Part shown: piece after piece, positions 1 through 4,767 of the stretch
Layout: every line of letters starts with the position of its first letter
Numbering within the stretch: the first letter of the stretch is position 1
Assembly: GCA_035500455.1 (NCBI GenBank)
Contig: DATJXG010000148.1
Span: 1 to 5,804, forward strand
Origin: DATJXG01 sp035500455
GTDB taxonomy: Bacteria; Acidobacteriota; Terriglobia; Terriglobales; Acidobacteriaceae
Length of the DNA stretch: 5,804 nucleotides
Direction of reading: 5' to 3'
The notes under the pieces: generated by a model
Told to the model about the DNA's origin: nothing
The model's input: only the letters and a program-made list of their open reading frames with translations
Databases searched by the model: none
Translations under genes and position numbers: made by a program

Positions 1-254
1 GCCAACAGCAACTCGGGGTTGACGCCATCTTTCACCATGTTCGGCGTGCCCCATTCCGAGGTAATCATCGTGTCGTGCCCCAGGTGCCACCAGAAGTCGT
101 AGGCCAGTTGCTGGGGGCCACGCTCCTGTTCCCACTGGCCCTTCAGTTCGAAGGTGTTCGCGTCCATCAGGAAAATGCCACCAGGGCCATCTCCGCTGGC
201 CGATCCCAGTGCGCTCCCATACACGCCATCGGGTCCGCAATGAATTGTGTGGGG
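1..254 (-). pseudogene. Selenium-binding protein / methanethiol oxidase (SBP56 family), 5'-truncated fragment, also cut by the window edge
   Basis: Read on the minus strand, the frame gives PHTIHCGPDGVYGSALG, then GDGPGGIFLMDANTFE, then RGPQQLAYDFWWHLGHDT and SEWGTPNMVKDGVNPELLL. This matches the middle of the SBP56/methanethiol oxidase family; the PHTxHC histidines and the YDFWWHLGHDTMITSEWGTPN core are family hallmarks. Family members are about 450 residues and oxidise methanethiol to H2S, formaldehyde and peroxide, probably with copper. Here roughly the first 145 residues are missing: upstream of PHT (position 254) the frame stays open only to a TGA at 324-326 and translates into low-complexity residues unlike the family. 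No reading frame between 255 and 636 restores the N-terminus, and the next gene starts on the other strand at 637. The only start-like codon near the junction is a TTG at 255-257. Family identity is very secure; that it is a broken remnant is inferred from the missing 5' part, and the 3' end lies outside the window. Confidence 0.8.
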
Positions 255-301
255 CAATGGCTTGAGTGGGCCACCCGCCCGCTCAGGCTTCCGCCCGCCC
301 G

Positions 302-313
302 GCGCTAAAGCGC
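302..313. repeat. Small hairpin GCGCT-AA-AGCGC in repeat-rich DNA
   Basis: A perfect 5-bp stem with a 2-nt loop lies within the DNA that replaces the 5' part of the SBP56 fragment. It sits 24 bp before a larger hairpin. GCGCTAAAGCGC-type motifs commonly accompany the adjacent CACGACT hairpin in Acidobacteriota intergenic DNA (from memory, not checked). Confidence 0.45.
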
Positions 314-336
314 GAAGGCATTTTCAACGACCTAAC

Positions 337-356
337 GGCACGACTGAAGTCGTGCC
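337..356. repeat. Perfect inverted repeat, 9-bp stem (GGCACGACT/AGTCGTGCC)
   Basis: GGCACGACT at 337-345 and AGTCGTGCC at 348-356 are exact reverse complements separated by GA. I recognise the CACGACT..AGTCGTG core as a recurrent intergenic REP-like hairpin in Acidobacteriota. There is no T-run after it on the plus strand (CTTCCGG follows), so it looks more like a dispersed palindromic repeat than an intrinsic terminator. Confidence 0.7.
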
Positions 357-386
357 CTTCCGGCCTTTCGGAAAGCTGCAAACAAA

Positions 387-419
387 ATGCATAGGTCCTT
401 CGCTTCGCTCAGGATGACA
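387..419 (-). repeat. Dispersed GAGCGAAGCGA-type repeat, copy A (minus orientation)
   Basis: The minus strand reads TGTCATCCTGAGCGAAGCGA followed by AGGACCTATGC. This is homologous to the plus-strand sequence at 4307-4337 of this window (TGTCATTCCGAGCGAAGCGA then GGAATCTCGG). When translated it yields the spurious peptides CHPERSEGP and FASLRMT, which are familiar false-gene signatures. It is a widespread intergenic repeat in Acidobacteriota and some other phyla (from memory). It is not coding. Confidence 0.7.
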
Positions 420-636
420 ATTAAACTGGACGTTCAGGAGGCAAAGGCCAGCGCCGGATTGAAATCGGCGATGCGGGGGCGGAGAATGAGATGCTGGACG
501 TGGGTCGTGCGCGGGCAAAGGGTCGAGGCCGGTCTTGCCATGAACGACCGGGCTTGTACACCGGGCCTCGAGCAACCCGACTTTGAACCGCCGGGCTTGA
601 GCAACCGCAGCGTCGTTATCGCGTCTAAACCGAGTT
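420..636. other. Gene-free spacer upstream of the mscS-type gene
   Basis: No convincing coding frame, RNA gene or strong promoter was seen. The plus frame used by the downstream gene is closed by a TGA at 598-600. One weak feature is an imperfect direct repeat, CCGGGCCTCGAGCAACC at 561-577 and CCGGGCTTGAGCAACC at 591-606, 30 bp apart. Any promoter for the downstream gene must lie here, but I could not identify good -35/-10 boxes. Confidence 0.5.
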
Positions 637-1758
637 ATGGCTGGTTTCTTTGCCGATTGGAAAAGCTGGGTATGGGCCGCGGGGCTGATTGGGGGAGCGA
701 TCCTGCTCAGCCTGGCGGTGCACGCGATCATATTCGTGCTGGCGAAGAGGTTTGCCCGCCGCACGTCGACCGTAATCGACGATTTCCTTATCCGCTCCGC
801 GGAAGCGCCGGCGCGGCTCATCCTGCCGGTGCTGGCGGTGTTGAGTGTGCTGCCGTTCGTGCCGCTTCCGCAGGCGATCATTGCTCCGGCGACCCACTTC
901 GTGGGCCTGCTGCTCACCGCTTCGATCGCCTGGCTGGTCATCGCCTGCATTGATTTCGCCCGCGACCTGATCGATGCCCGCCATACGGTGCAGGTGGCGG
1001 ACAATCTGGTGGCGCGCCGCATACAGACGCAGGTGCAGGTGTTGCGGCATATCGCGGTCAGCACTGTGGTGGTGATCGCGCTGGCGGTGATGCTGATGAC
1101 TTTCCCCAGCATCCGCCATGTGGGCGAAAGCCTGTTTGCCTCCGCCGGGCTGGCGGCGCTGGTGGCGGGGCTGGCGGCGCGATCCACTTTCTCCAACGTC
1201 ATCGCCGGAATCCAGATCGCGCTCACCCAGCCCATTCGCCTGGAGGACGTGGTCATCGTCGAAGGGGAATGGGGATGGATCGAGGAAATCCGCAGCACGT
1301 ACGTCGTGGTACGCATCTGGGACCTGCGGCGGCTGGTGGTGCCGATCTCGTATTTCATCGAGAAGCCCTTTCAGAACTGGACTCGCCAGTCCGCTGACCT
1401 GCTGGGAACAGTTTTGCTTTACACCGACTACACTGTGCCGGTGGAGGAAGTCCGGCAGGAACTGCACCGCATTCTTGAGAGTTCCAAGATGTGGGACAGA
1501 AAAGCCTGGGGGCTGCAGGTGACCAATGCATCCGCCAGCACGCTCGAGCTTCGCGCCCTGATGAGCGCATCCAACAGCTCGGCGATTTGGGATTTGCGCT
1601 GCCTGGTGCGGGAGAAGCTGATCGAGTTTCTGCAGAACAAGTATCCCGAGAGCCTGCCCAAGACCAGGGCGGAAATCGCCGGGCTTCCCGCGGTCCTTGA
1701 AAACAAAACCGTTGAGAGCACGGATGGGCGCGGATCGGCGGCGGCGGAGCGCGCCTGA
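637..1758 (+). CDS. Small-conductance mechanosensitive channel (MscS family)
   Basis: This 373-residue inner-membrane protein probably opens under membrane tension to release solutes during osmotic downshock. It has about five hydrophobic segments (roughly residues 14-36, 60-78, 86-107, 137-157 and 166-181). The last is the family's pore-lining helix, LFASAGLAALVAGLAARS, rich in alternating Gly/Ala, followed by TFSNVIAGIQIALTQPIRLED (171-204 region). The beta domain carries IVEGEWGWIEEI (207-218) and RRLVVPISYFIEKPFQNWTR (231-250), both classic MscS signatures. Residues 255-345 form the alpha/beta cytoplasmic part, and the last 25 or so residues are a polar tail. With five predicted helices rather than the three of E. 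coli MscS, it belongs to a longer subclass. The ATG at 637 is the only start after an in-frame TGA at 598, although no clear Shine-Dalgarno precedes it. It stands alone, facing the convergent gene at 1858-2364. Confidence 0.93.
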   Translation: MAGFFADWKSWVWAAGLIGGAILLSLAVHAIIFVLAKRFARRTSTVIDDFLIRSAEAPARLILPVLAVLSVLPFVPLPQAIIAPATHFVGLLLTASIAWLVIACIDFARDLIDARHTVQVADNLVARRIQTQVQVLRHIAVSTVVVIALAVMLMTFPSIRHVGESLFASAGLAALVAGLAARSTFSNVIAGIQIALTQPIRLEDVVIVEGEWGWIEEIRSTYVVVRIWDLRRLVVPISYFIEKPFQNWTRQSADLLGTVLLYTDYTVPVEEVRQELHRILESSKMWDRKAWGLQVTNASASTLELRALMSASNSSAIWDLRCLVREKLIEFLQNKYPESLPKTRAEIAGLPAVLENKTVESTDGRGSAAAERA

Positions 1759-1803
1759 GCGTTTTTCCAGTTCGCTTCGAATAGTTGAGGTTGAGGCTGA
1801 GCC

Positions 1804-1844
1804 CCCACTTCTCGCGCAAAGGGCGCGCGAGAAATGGGGCACCC
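1804..1844. repeat. 41-bp hairpin repeat, copy 1
   Basis: These 41 bases recur exactly at 2625-2665 in the same orientation. The core is an inverted repeat, TTCTCGCGC and GCGCGAGAA (9 bp, loop AAAGGGC). It is extended in this copy by CCCCA and TGGGG across one C/A mismatch, covering 1803-1839. It lies between the convergent 3' ends of the MscS gene and the nuclease-fold gene, so it may act on transcript ends. There is no U-run, and its recurrence points to a dispersed REP-like element. Translation on the minus strand gives the spurious peptide VPHFSRALCARSG. Confidence 0.85.
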
Positions 1845-1857
1845 GCGGCATATTTGC

Positions 1858-2364
1858 TCATAAACTCCGCCCTTCTGTTTCGTCTTTCAGCAAGTGCCAG
1901 GCTTCGCGGTATTGCTCGAACAGGCCGGCGGTACTTTTCTTTTTGCCGGCGGGATACAGGTTGATGGCTTTGCGAGCTGAAACTGATTTCACGGGAATGA
2001 CATACCAGGCGTCGTGGGCAGCGACGTAGGCGGCGAGGAAGTCGATATCGTCCTCGGAGTAGAAAGCGCACCGCATGTTGCGGTGCTGCGACACGTTCAC
2101 GGCGTATCCCCAGCGATTTTTCGGGTTGCTGGCGAAAACCGACTTCACCTGGATGCGCAGCAGGCGGCGGCCATGCTGAAGCAGGAGGTCGAAGGGATGG
2201 CTGTCGCCGTAGGGCTTGGCCACGCCAAAACCGAGAGACGCGGCCTTGTGCATGAAGGCCAGTTCGGCGACTTCTCCCATGCGTTTTTTGCCGAGGTGCC
2301 TGCGCGGAGCTTGGGCGCTGGGCTGGTTGGAGTTTCTCCGGGTGTCCCCTGAATCGTTCCCCAT
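1858..2364 (-). CDS. PD-(D/E)XK nuclease-fold protein (group I intron-associated endonuclease-like, PF11645 type)
   Basis: The product is 168 residues from the ATG at 2364. After a polar, probably disordered N-terminus (1-27) comes the nuclease core: KRMGEVAELAFMHKAASLG (27-45, with E31 and E34 on the first helix), then GDSHPFDLLLQHGRRLL (53-69, with D59 as the PD-motif acidic residue), then RIQVKS (70-75), where Q72-x-K74 stands for the (D/E)-x-K pair. This glutamine variant is, as I recall, typical of the family that includes the intron homing enzyme I-Ssp6803I. It continues with YSEDDIDFLAAYV (102-114) and WYVIPVKSV (120-128). Family knowledge suggests a DNA nuclease, but standalone members have no established role. 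No intron or methyltransferase partner is visible. A TTG at 2373 would add three residues; ATG was preferred. Its 3' end converges on the MscS gene. Confidence 0.75.
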   Translation of the reverse strand: MGNDSGDTRRNSNQPSAQAPRRHLGKKRMGEVAELAFMHKAASLGFGVAKPYGDSHPFDLLLQHGRRLLRIQVKSVFASNPKNRWGYAVNVSQHRNMRCAFYSEDDIDFLAAYVAAHDAWYVIPVKSVSARKAINLYPAGKKKSTAGLFEQYREAWHLLKDETEGRSL

Positions 2365-2379
2365 GCGCCCCAAATAGGA

Positions 2380-2407
2380 AAAGGCGCGGAGTGGAATCCG
2401 CGCCTTT
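2380..2407. terminator. Perfect 11-bp hairpin upstream of the nuclease-fold gene
   Basis: AAAGGCGCGGA (2380-2390) and TCCGCGCCTTT (2397-2407) pair perfectly around a 6-nt loop (GTGGAA). Read on the minus strand the stem ends in TTTT, giving a GC-rich stem with a short U-run. It would therefore work best as an intrinsic terminator for minus-strand transcription arriving from the right. Its right arm lies only 16 bp upstream of the ATG at 2364, so it could alternatively be a 5'-UTR attenuator or a protein-binding palindrome. No minus-strand gene is visible upstream that would need a terminator. Confidence 0.5.
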
Positions 2408-2495
2408 GTTACCTATCTATTTCCAGAATAGCAGATTGGAGGGGGAAATCTGGACAGGTTTTGATTTTTATTTTGTGTGGTGATTCAGTGAGTTA

Positions 2496-2537
2496 GGGGG
2501 AATTCGGGGGTTTGGGGGGCTTGACAAAATTTTGGGG
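2496..2537 (+). other. Clustered G-runs, potential G-quadruplex
   Basis: The plus strand has G5 at 2496-2500, G5 at 2506-2510, G6 at 2514-2519 and G4 at 2534-2537, separated by 5, 3 and 14 bases. Three closely spaced runs plus one more distant run could fold a quadruplex with one long loop. This is a sequence-composition observation only. Confidence 0.4.
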
Positions 2538-2624
2538 TGGAAGCGAGAAGACGGGTTTTTGGGGCCGCTCCGGAGGGGTGGGCCGGGGCTCGCGACCGCG
2601 GGCGACAGGCGATTGACGCTGCGG

Positions 2625-2665
2625 CCCACTTCTCGCGCAAAGGGCGCGCGAGAAATGGGGCACCC
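2625..2665. repeat. 41-bp hairpin repeat, copy 2
   Basis: This copy is base-for-base identical to 1804-1844, with the same TTCTCGCGC/GCGCGAGAA inverted repeat and flanking CCCA/TGGGG. Flanking bases differ on both sides, so the repeated unit ends near these limits. It lies in the hemQ upstream region, about 130 bp before the hemQ start. Confidence 0.85.
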
Positions 2666-2770
2666 TACGCCTGCGCCGCGCCGTCGCATTCGCTGCGTCT
2701 CCAATCCGGAGGACAGTCTTGGGTGGCTGAAAGCTCGATGCGCAAAAAGTCATAAGGCATTCGGAACGGA

Positions 2771-2776
2771 TACAAT
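2771..2776 (+). promoter_or_regulatory. Candidate -10 box (TACAAT) for hemQ
   Basis: TACAAT matches five of six bases of the sigma-70 -10 consensus and lies 22 bp before the hemQ ATG, implying a leader of about 15 nt. No good -35 hexamer is found about 17 bp upstream (AGTCAT at 2748-2753), so this is tentative. Confidence 0.4.
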
Positions 2777-2797
2777 AGTTGCGCCTGAGGAACAAAC

Positions 2798-3664
2798 ATG
2801 TCAGCCTTCCGAACGGTTCATCCTGAGATTACTGCGACCGGGATTCCCCCGGTCCCGCTTACCATCGAGGGTTATAGCGTTCTGCACCAAATGGCGCGCT
2901 TCCGCTGGCCGGCCTGGCGCGCGCTGGATACGGCCGAGAAAACGAAGATCGTTGCCGAAGCAGAGGCGGTTCTGGCCCCGATGGAGCAGAATTCCGGCGG
3001 GCAATCGGCGATTTTTTCTCTGCTCGGCCACAAAGGCGACCTGATGTTGGTCCACTTTCGCGATGGATTTGACCAGCTCAACCAGGCCGAACTGGAACTT
3101 GCCCGCCTGCGGCTCAGCGAGTATTTGGAGCCGACGTCCTCGTATCTGTCGGTGATCGAGCTTGGCCTGTACGAATCCACCATCAAGGCCTACCGGGCGC
3201 TCACCGATCGTGGTGTAGAGCTGCATTCCGAAGAATGGAACCGCGAGATCAAAGAGACACTCGCCCGGCAGAAGGAAGCCATGCGCTCGCGGCTGTATCC
3301 GGAGATGCCGAAGCACCGCTACCTTTCCTTCTATCCCATGGACCGGCGGCGCGGCGAAGACAAGAACTGGTACACCCTGCCCATTGAAGAGCGGGCGCGG
3401 CAGATGAATGAGCACGGGCTGGTGGGACGGCGGTATGCCGGGGAAGTTAAGCAGATCATCACCGGCTCCATCGGCTTTGACGATTGGGAGTGGGGCGTCG
3501 ATCTGTTCGCCGACGATCCGCTGGTGTTCAAGAAACTGATCTACGAGATGCGGTTTGATGAAGTGAGCGCGGTGTTCGCGTTGTTCGGACATTTTTACGT
3601 GGGAGTGCGTTGCGGGGCGAATGACCTGGGAAAGCTGTTGGACGGTCAGCTGCCAAGATCTTAA
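2798..3664 (+). CDS. hemQ: HemQ, coproheme decarboxylase (chlorite dismutase family)
   Basis: HemQ performs the last step of the coproporphyrin-dependent heme pathway, using peroxide to oxidatively decarboxylate two propionates of iron-coproporphyrin III to give protoheme. The 288-residue protein has the two ferredoxin-like halves of the family. Every key active-site residue that I can place by spacing from the Gram-positive enzymes is present: Y179 in FYPM (radical tyrosine, Y147 in Listeria numbering), M181 (M149), H206 in NEHG (proximal heme ligand, H174), Q219 in KQIITGS (Q187), R165 (R133), and R252 and S257 in YEMRFDEVS (R220, S225). The last five spacings are identical to those in the Listeria protein, so an active decarboxylase is likely rather than a chlorite dismutase. 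The start is backed by TGAGGA at 2786-2791, six bases before the ATG. It is followed by a nested hairpin and an AhpD-like gene on the same strand. No other heme genes are in the window. Confidence 0.95.
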   Translation: MSAFRTVHPEITATGIPPVPLTIEGYSVLHQMARFRWPAWRALDTAEKTKIVAEAEAVLAPMEQNSGGQSAIFSLLGHKGDLMLVHFRDGFDQLNQAELELARLRLSEYLEPTSSYLSVIELGLYESTIKAYRALTDRGVELHSEEWNREIKETLARQKEAMRSRLYPEMPKHRYLSFYPMDRRRGEDKNWYTLPIEERARQMNEHGLVGRRYAGEVKQIITGSIGFDDWEWGVDLFADDPLVFKKLIYEMRFDEVSAVFALFGHFYVGVRCGANDLGKLLDGQLPRS

Positions 3665-3671
3665 AGCGCCG

Positions 3672-3741
3672 AGAGCGCAAAGGACGCCGCCGAGGACGCC
3701 AAGAAGTTTTCGGTGTTCTTGGCGGCATTTCCTGGCGCTCT
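3672..3741 (+). terminator. Nested hairpin downstream of hemQ (terminator or repeat element)
   Basis: The inner stem CGCCAAGAA (3697-3705) pairs perfectly with TTCTTGGCG (3716-3724) around a 10-nt loop. An outer stem AGAGCGC (3672-3678) pairs with GCGCTCT (3735-3741), with partly pairable bases between. It begins 8 bp after the hemQ stop codon. There is no proper T-run, only GGATTTAAAACTTT further on, so termination is possible but unproven. The AAAGGACGC and ACGCCAAGAA wording also resembles dispersed acidobacterial repeats. Confidence 0.5.
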
Positions 3742-3770
3742 GGATTTAAAACTTTGACTCCGGAGCTCGA

Positions 3771-4193
3771 ATGGCAACCCTAGGTCTAATCGAATATCAA
3801 GACGCAAGTCCCGAAGTGCGCGCGGTCTATGACGACATCATGGCTACGCGCAAAACCGACTGGATCAATAATTTCTGGAAGGCCCTGGCGCATGATCCGG
3901 CTACGTTGAAGCGGACGTGGGAAGACATCAAGCAGATTATGGCGCCAGGGGCGCTGGATGCGCTTACCAAGGAAATGATTTATGTGGCGGTGAGTGTGAG
4001 CAACCAATGCAACTACTGCATCGCGTCGCACACGGCGGCGGCGCGCAAGAAGGGAATGAGCGACGAGATGTTCAAGGAGCTGATGGCGGTGGTCGGCATG
4101 GCCAATGAGACGAACCGGCTGGTGGCGGGGTATCAGGTGGAGGTTGATGAGCAGTTTGTTGGTAGTCGGCAGTCGGCAGTCGTCAGTCGTTAG
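3771..4193 (+). CDS. Carboxymuconolactone decarboxylase / AhpD-like family protein
   Basis: This 140-residue, all-helical protein carries the AhpD-type active-site pattern: E68, C80-x-x-C83 and H87 in NQCNYCIASH. The E-to-Cys spacing of 12 and the final His four after the second Cys equal those of Mycobacterium AhpD, where these residues support alkylhydroperoxide reduction through a redox-active disulfide. True carboxymuconolactone decarboxylases lack the Cys pair, so a thiol/peroxide role is more likely, although the substrate is unknown. GGAG at 3762-3765, five bases before the ATG, supports the start. It lies 106 bp after hemQ, separated by a hairpin; co-transcription is possible. The last ten or so residues (GSRQSAVVSR) are encoded by a heptanucleotide repeat tract that reaches the TAG stop at 4191-4193. 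The original stop has probably been lost or moved, and the natural C-terminus is likely near VDEQF. Confidence 0.88.
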   Translation: MATLGLIEYQDASPEVRAVYDDIMATRKTDWINNFWKALAHDPATLKRTWEDIKQIMAPGALDALTKEMIYVAVSVSNQCNYCIASHTAAARKKGMSDEMFKELMAVVGMANETNRLVAGYQVEVDEQFVGSRQSAVVSR

Positions 4194-4274
4194 TATTAGC
4201 TGTTGGTCGTTAGCCGGCAGTCGTTGGTCGTTAGCCGTTCGTCGTTGGCTGTCAGTTCTTGGCTGTCAGTCGCG
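4164..4274. repeat. Heptanucleotide tandem tract (AGTCGGC/AGTCGTT/GGTCGTT/GGCTGTC variants)
   Basis: A 7-bp period runs through about 110 bp. It starts AGTCGGC, AGTCGGC, AGTCGTC, AGTCGTT at 4164-4191 and, after a 1-bp phase slip near 4192-4204, continues from 4205 as GGTCGTT, AGCCGGC, AGTCGTT, GGTCGTT, AGCCGTT, CGTCGTT, GGCTGTC, AGTTCTT, GGCTGTC, AGTCGCG. Higher-order units are visible: a 21-bp unit starting TTGGTCGTTAGCCG at 4203 and 4224, and a 14-bp unit TTGGCTGTCAGTTC at 4245 that recurs at 4259 with one or two changes. It begins inside the 3' end of the AhpD-like gene. The units lack CRISPR-type spacers. Confidence 0.85.
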
Positions 4275-4306
4275 GCCCTGAGCCCTCGTCATAGTCTCCT
4301 ACACAT

Positions 4307-4337
4307 TGTCATTCCGAGCGAAGCGAGGAATCTCGGT
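4307..4337 (+). repeat. Dispersed GAGCGAAGCGA-type repeat, copy B (plus orientation)
   Basis: TGTCATTCCGAGCGAAGCGA followed by GGAATCTCGG is homologous to the inverted copy at 387-419. It contains the internal pairings ATTCC/GGAAT and CCGAG/CTCGG. Translation gives the false-gene phrase VIPSEARNL. It lies between the heptamer tract and the 3' end of the ATL gene, so this 174-bp convergent spacer (4194-4367) is largely repeat DNA. Confidence 0.75.
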
Positions 4338-4367
4338 CTGCTCTGCACTGTCCCCCGCACCATACCC

Positions 4368-4712
4368 CTAAGCCCGCCTCCGGCGCTTCTTTTGCGCGTC
4401 CTTCGCCTTCCGTCCCGCTTTAAACTTGAACTCGTGCTTCACCATATCCACCCGCCGCCCGCGAAACGCAACGCCTTCAGCCTGCAGGCGGAAGCGCTGC
4501 TCGAAGGCTGATTCTCCTTGCAGCTTGATGTAGCCACCGGCGCCCAGAACACGGTGCCAGGGAAGGCCTACGGATTGGCGCAGCGCGGCTACTACCTGGC
4601 GGGCGGCTCCGGGAAAGCCCGCGGCGCGGGCTACCGCGCCGTAGGTGGAAACCTTGCCCTGGGGGATTCTGCGGATGGCCGCAAGGATGCGCTCGCGCAT
4701 GGAAGGTGACAC
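4368..4712 (-). CDS. atl: Alkyltransferase-like (ATL) protein, MGMT DNA-binding-domain family
   Basis: The 114-residue product matches the C-terminal domain of O6-alkylguanine-DNA alkyltransferases: RERILAAIRRIPQGKVSTYG (6-25), AAGFPGAARQVVAALRQ (30-46, including the Arg38 'finger' that takes the place of a flipped base), and PWHRVLGAGGYIKLQG (51-66). The catalytic Cys of PCHRV is replaced by Trp52, the hallmark of E. coli YbaZ-type ATL proteins. These bind O6-alkylguanine, bend the DNA and hand the lesion to nucleotide excision repair instead of repairing it themselves. The tail from about residue 91 is lysine/arginine-rich (KFKAGRKAKDAQKKRRRRA) and may add DNA affinity. The start is either GTG at 4712 (chosen; GAGGG lies 11 bp upstream) or ATG at 4700, which removes four residues. 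It lies 55 bp downstream of the STAS gene on the same strand and may share its transcript. Confidence 0.92.
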   Translation of the reverse strand: MSPSMRERILAAIRRIPQGKVSTYGAVARAAGFPGAARQVVAALRQSVGLPWHRVLGAGGYIKLQGESAFEQRFRLQAEGVAFRGRRVDMVKHEFKFKAGRKAKDAQKKRRRRA

Positions 4713-4767
4713 CGTGTGCCGCGCCCTCGTGCTGAGGACAGGCAGAACGCAGGGACTCAGAGCTGCG

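Larger units (their letters stand above)
2408..2797. other. Gene-free stretch with G-runs and a repeat copy
   Basis: About 390 bp holds no credible coding frame. Contents from left to right are an AT-rich part (about 2408-2490), a plus-strand G-run cluster (2496-2537), a GC-rich part, the second copy of the 41-bp hairpin repeat (2625-2665), and the short hemQ leader. Open frames here are short, unsupported by ribosome sites, and partly translations of the repeat. Confidence 0.6.

Noticed and set aside
75..308. Plus-strand open frame of 77 codons at the left edge
   Set aside because: It is the shadow of the minus-strand SBP56 coding sequence, which has unmistakable family motifs.
387..953. 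Plus-strand open frame starting MHRSFASLRMT
   Set aside because: It begins inside a dispersed repeat and continues out of frame into the MscS gene; no domain or ribosome site supports it.
324..1851. Long minus-strand open frames across the MscS gene (including 324-1358 and 625-1851)
   Set aside because: They are antisense to a clear MscS gene, have repetitive Arg/Ser/His-rich composition without recognisable domains, and read through dispersed repeats giving spurious peptides such as CHPERSEGP and VPHFSRALCARSG.
2521..2549. TTGACA at 2521-2526 as a -35 box
   Set aside because: A consensus -35 by itself, but the hexamer 17 bp downstream is CGAGAA and no gene starts nearby in that direction until 2798.
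2801..3592. Minus-strand 263-codon open frame across hemQ
   Set aside because: Antisense to hemQ, whose active-site residues and ribosome-binding site are all in place on the plus strand.
4164..4274. CRISPR-like array
   Set aside because: Units are only 7 bp, contiguous, degenerate and without unique spacers; this is a tandem slippage tract.
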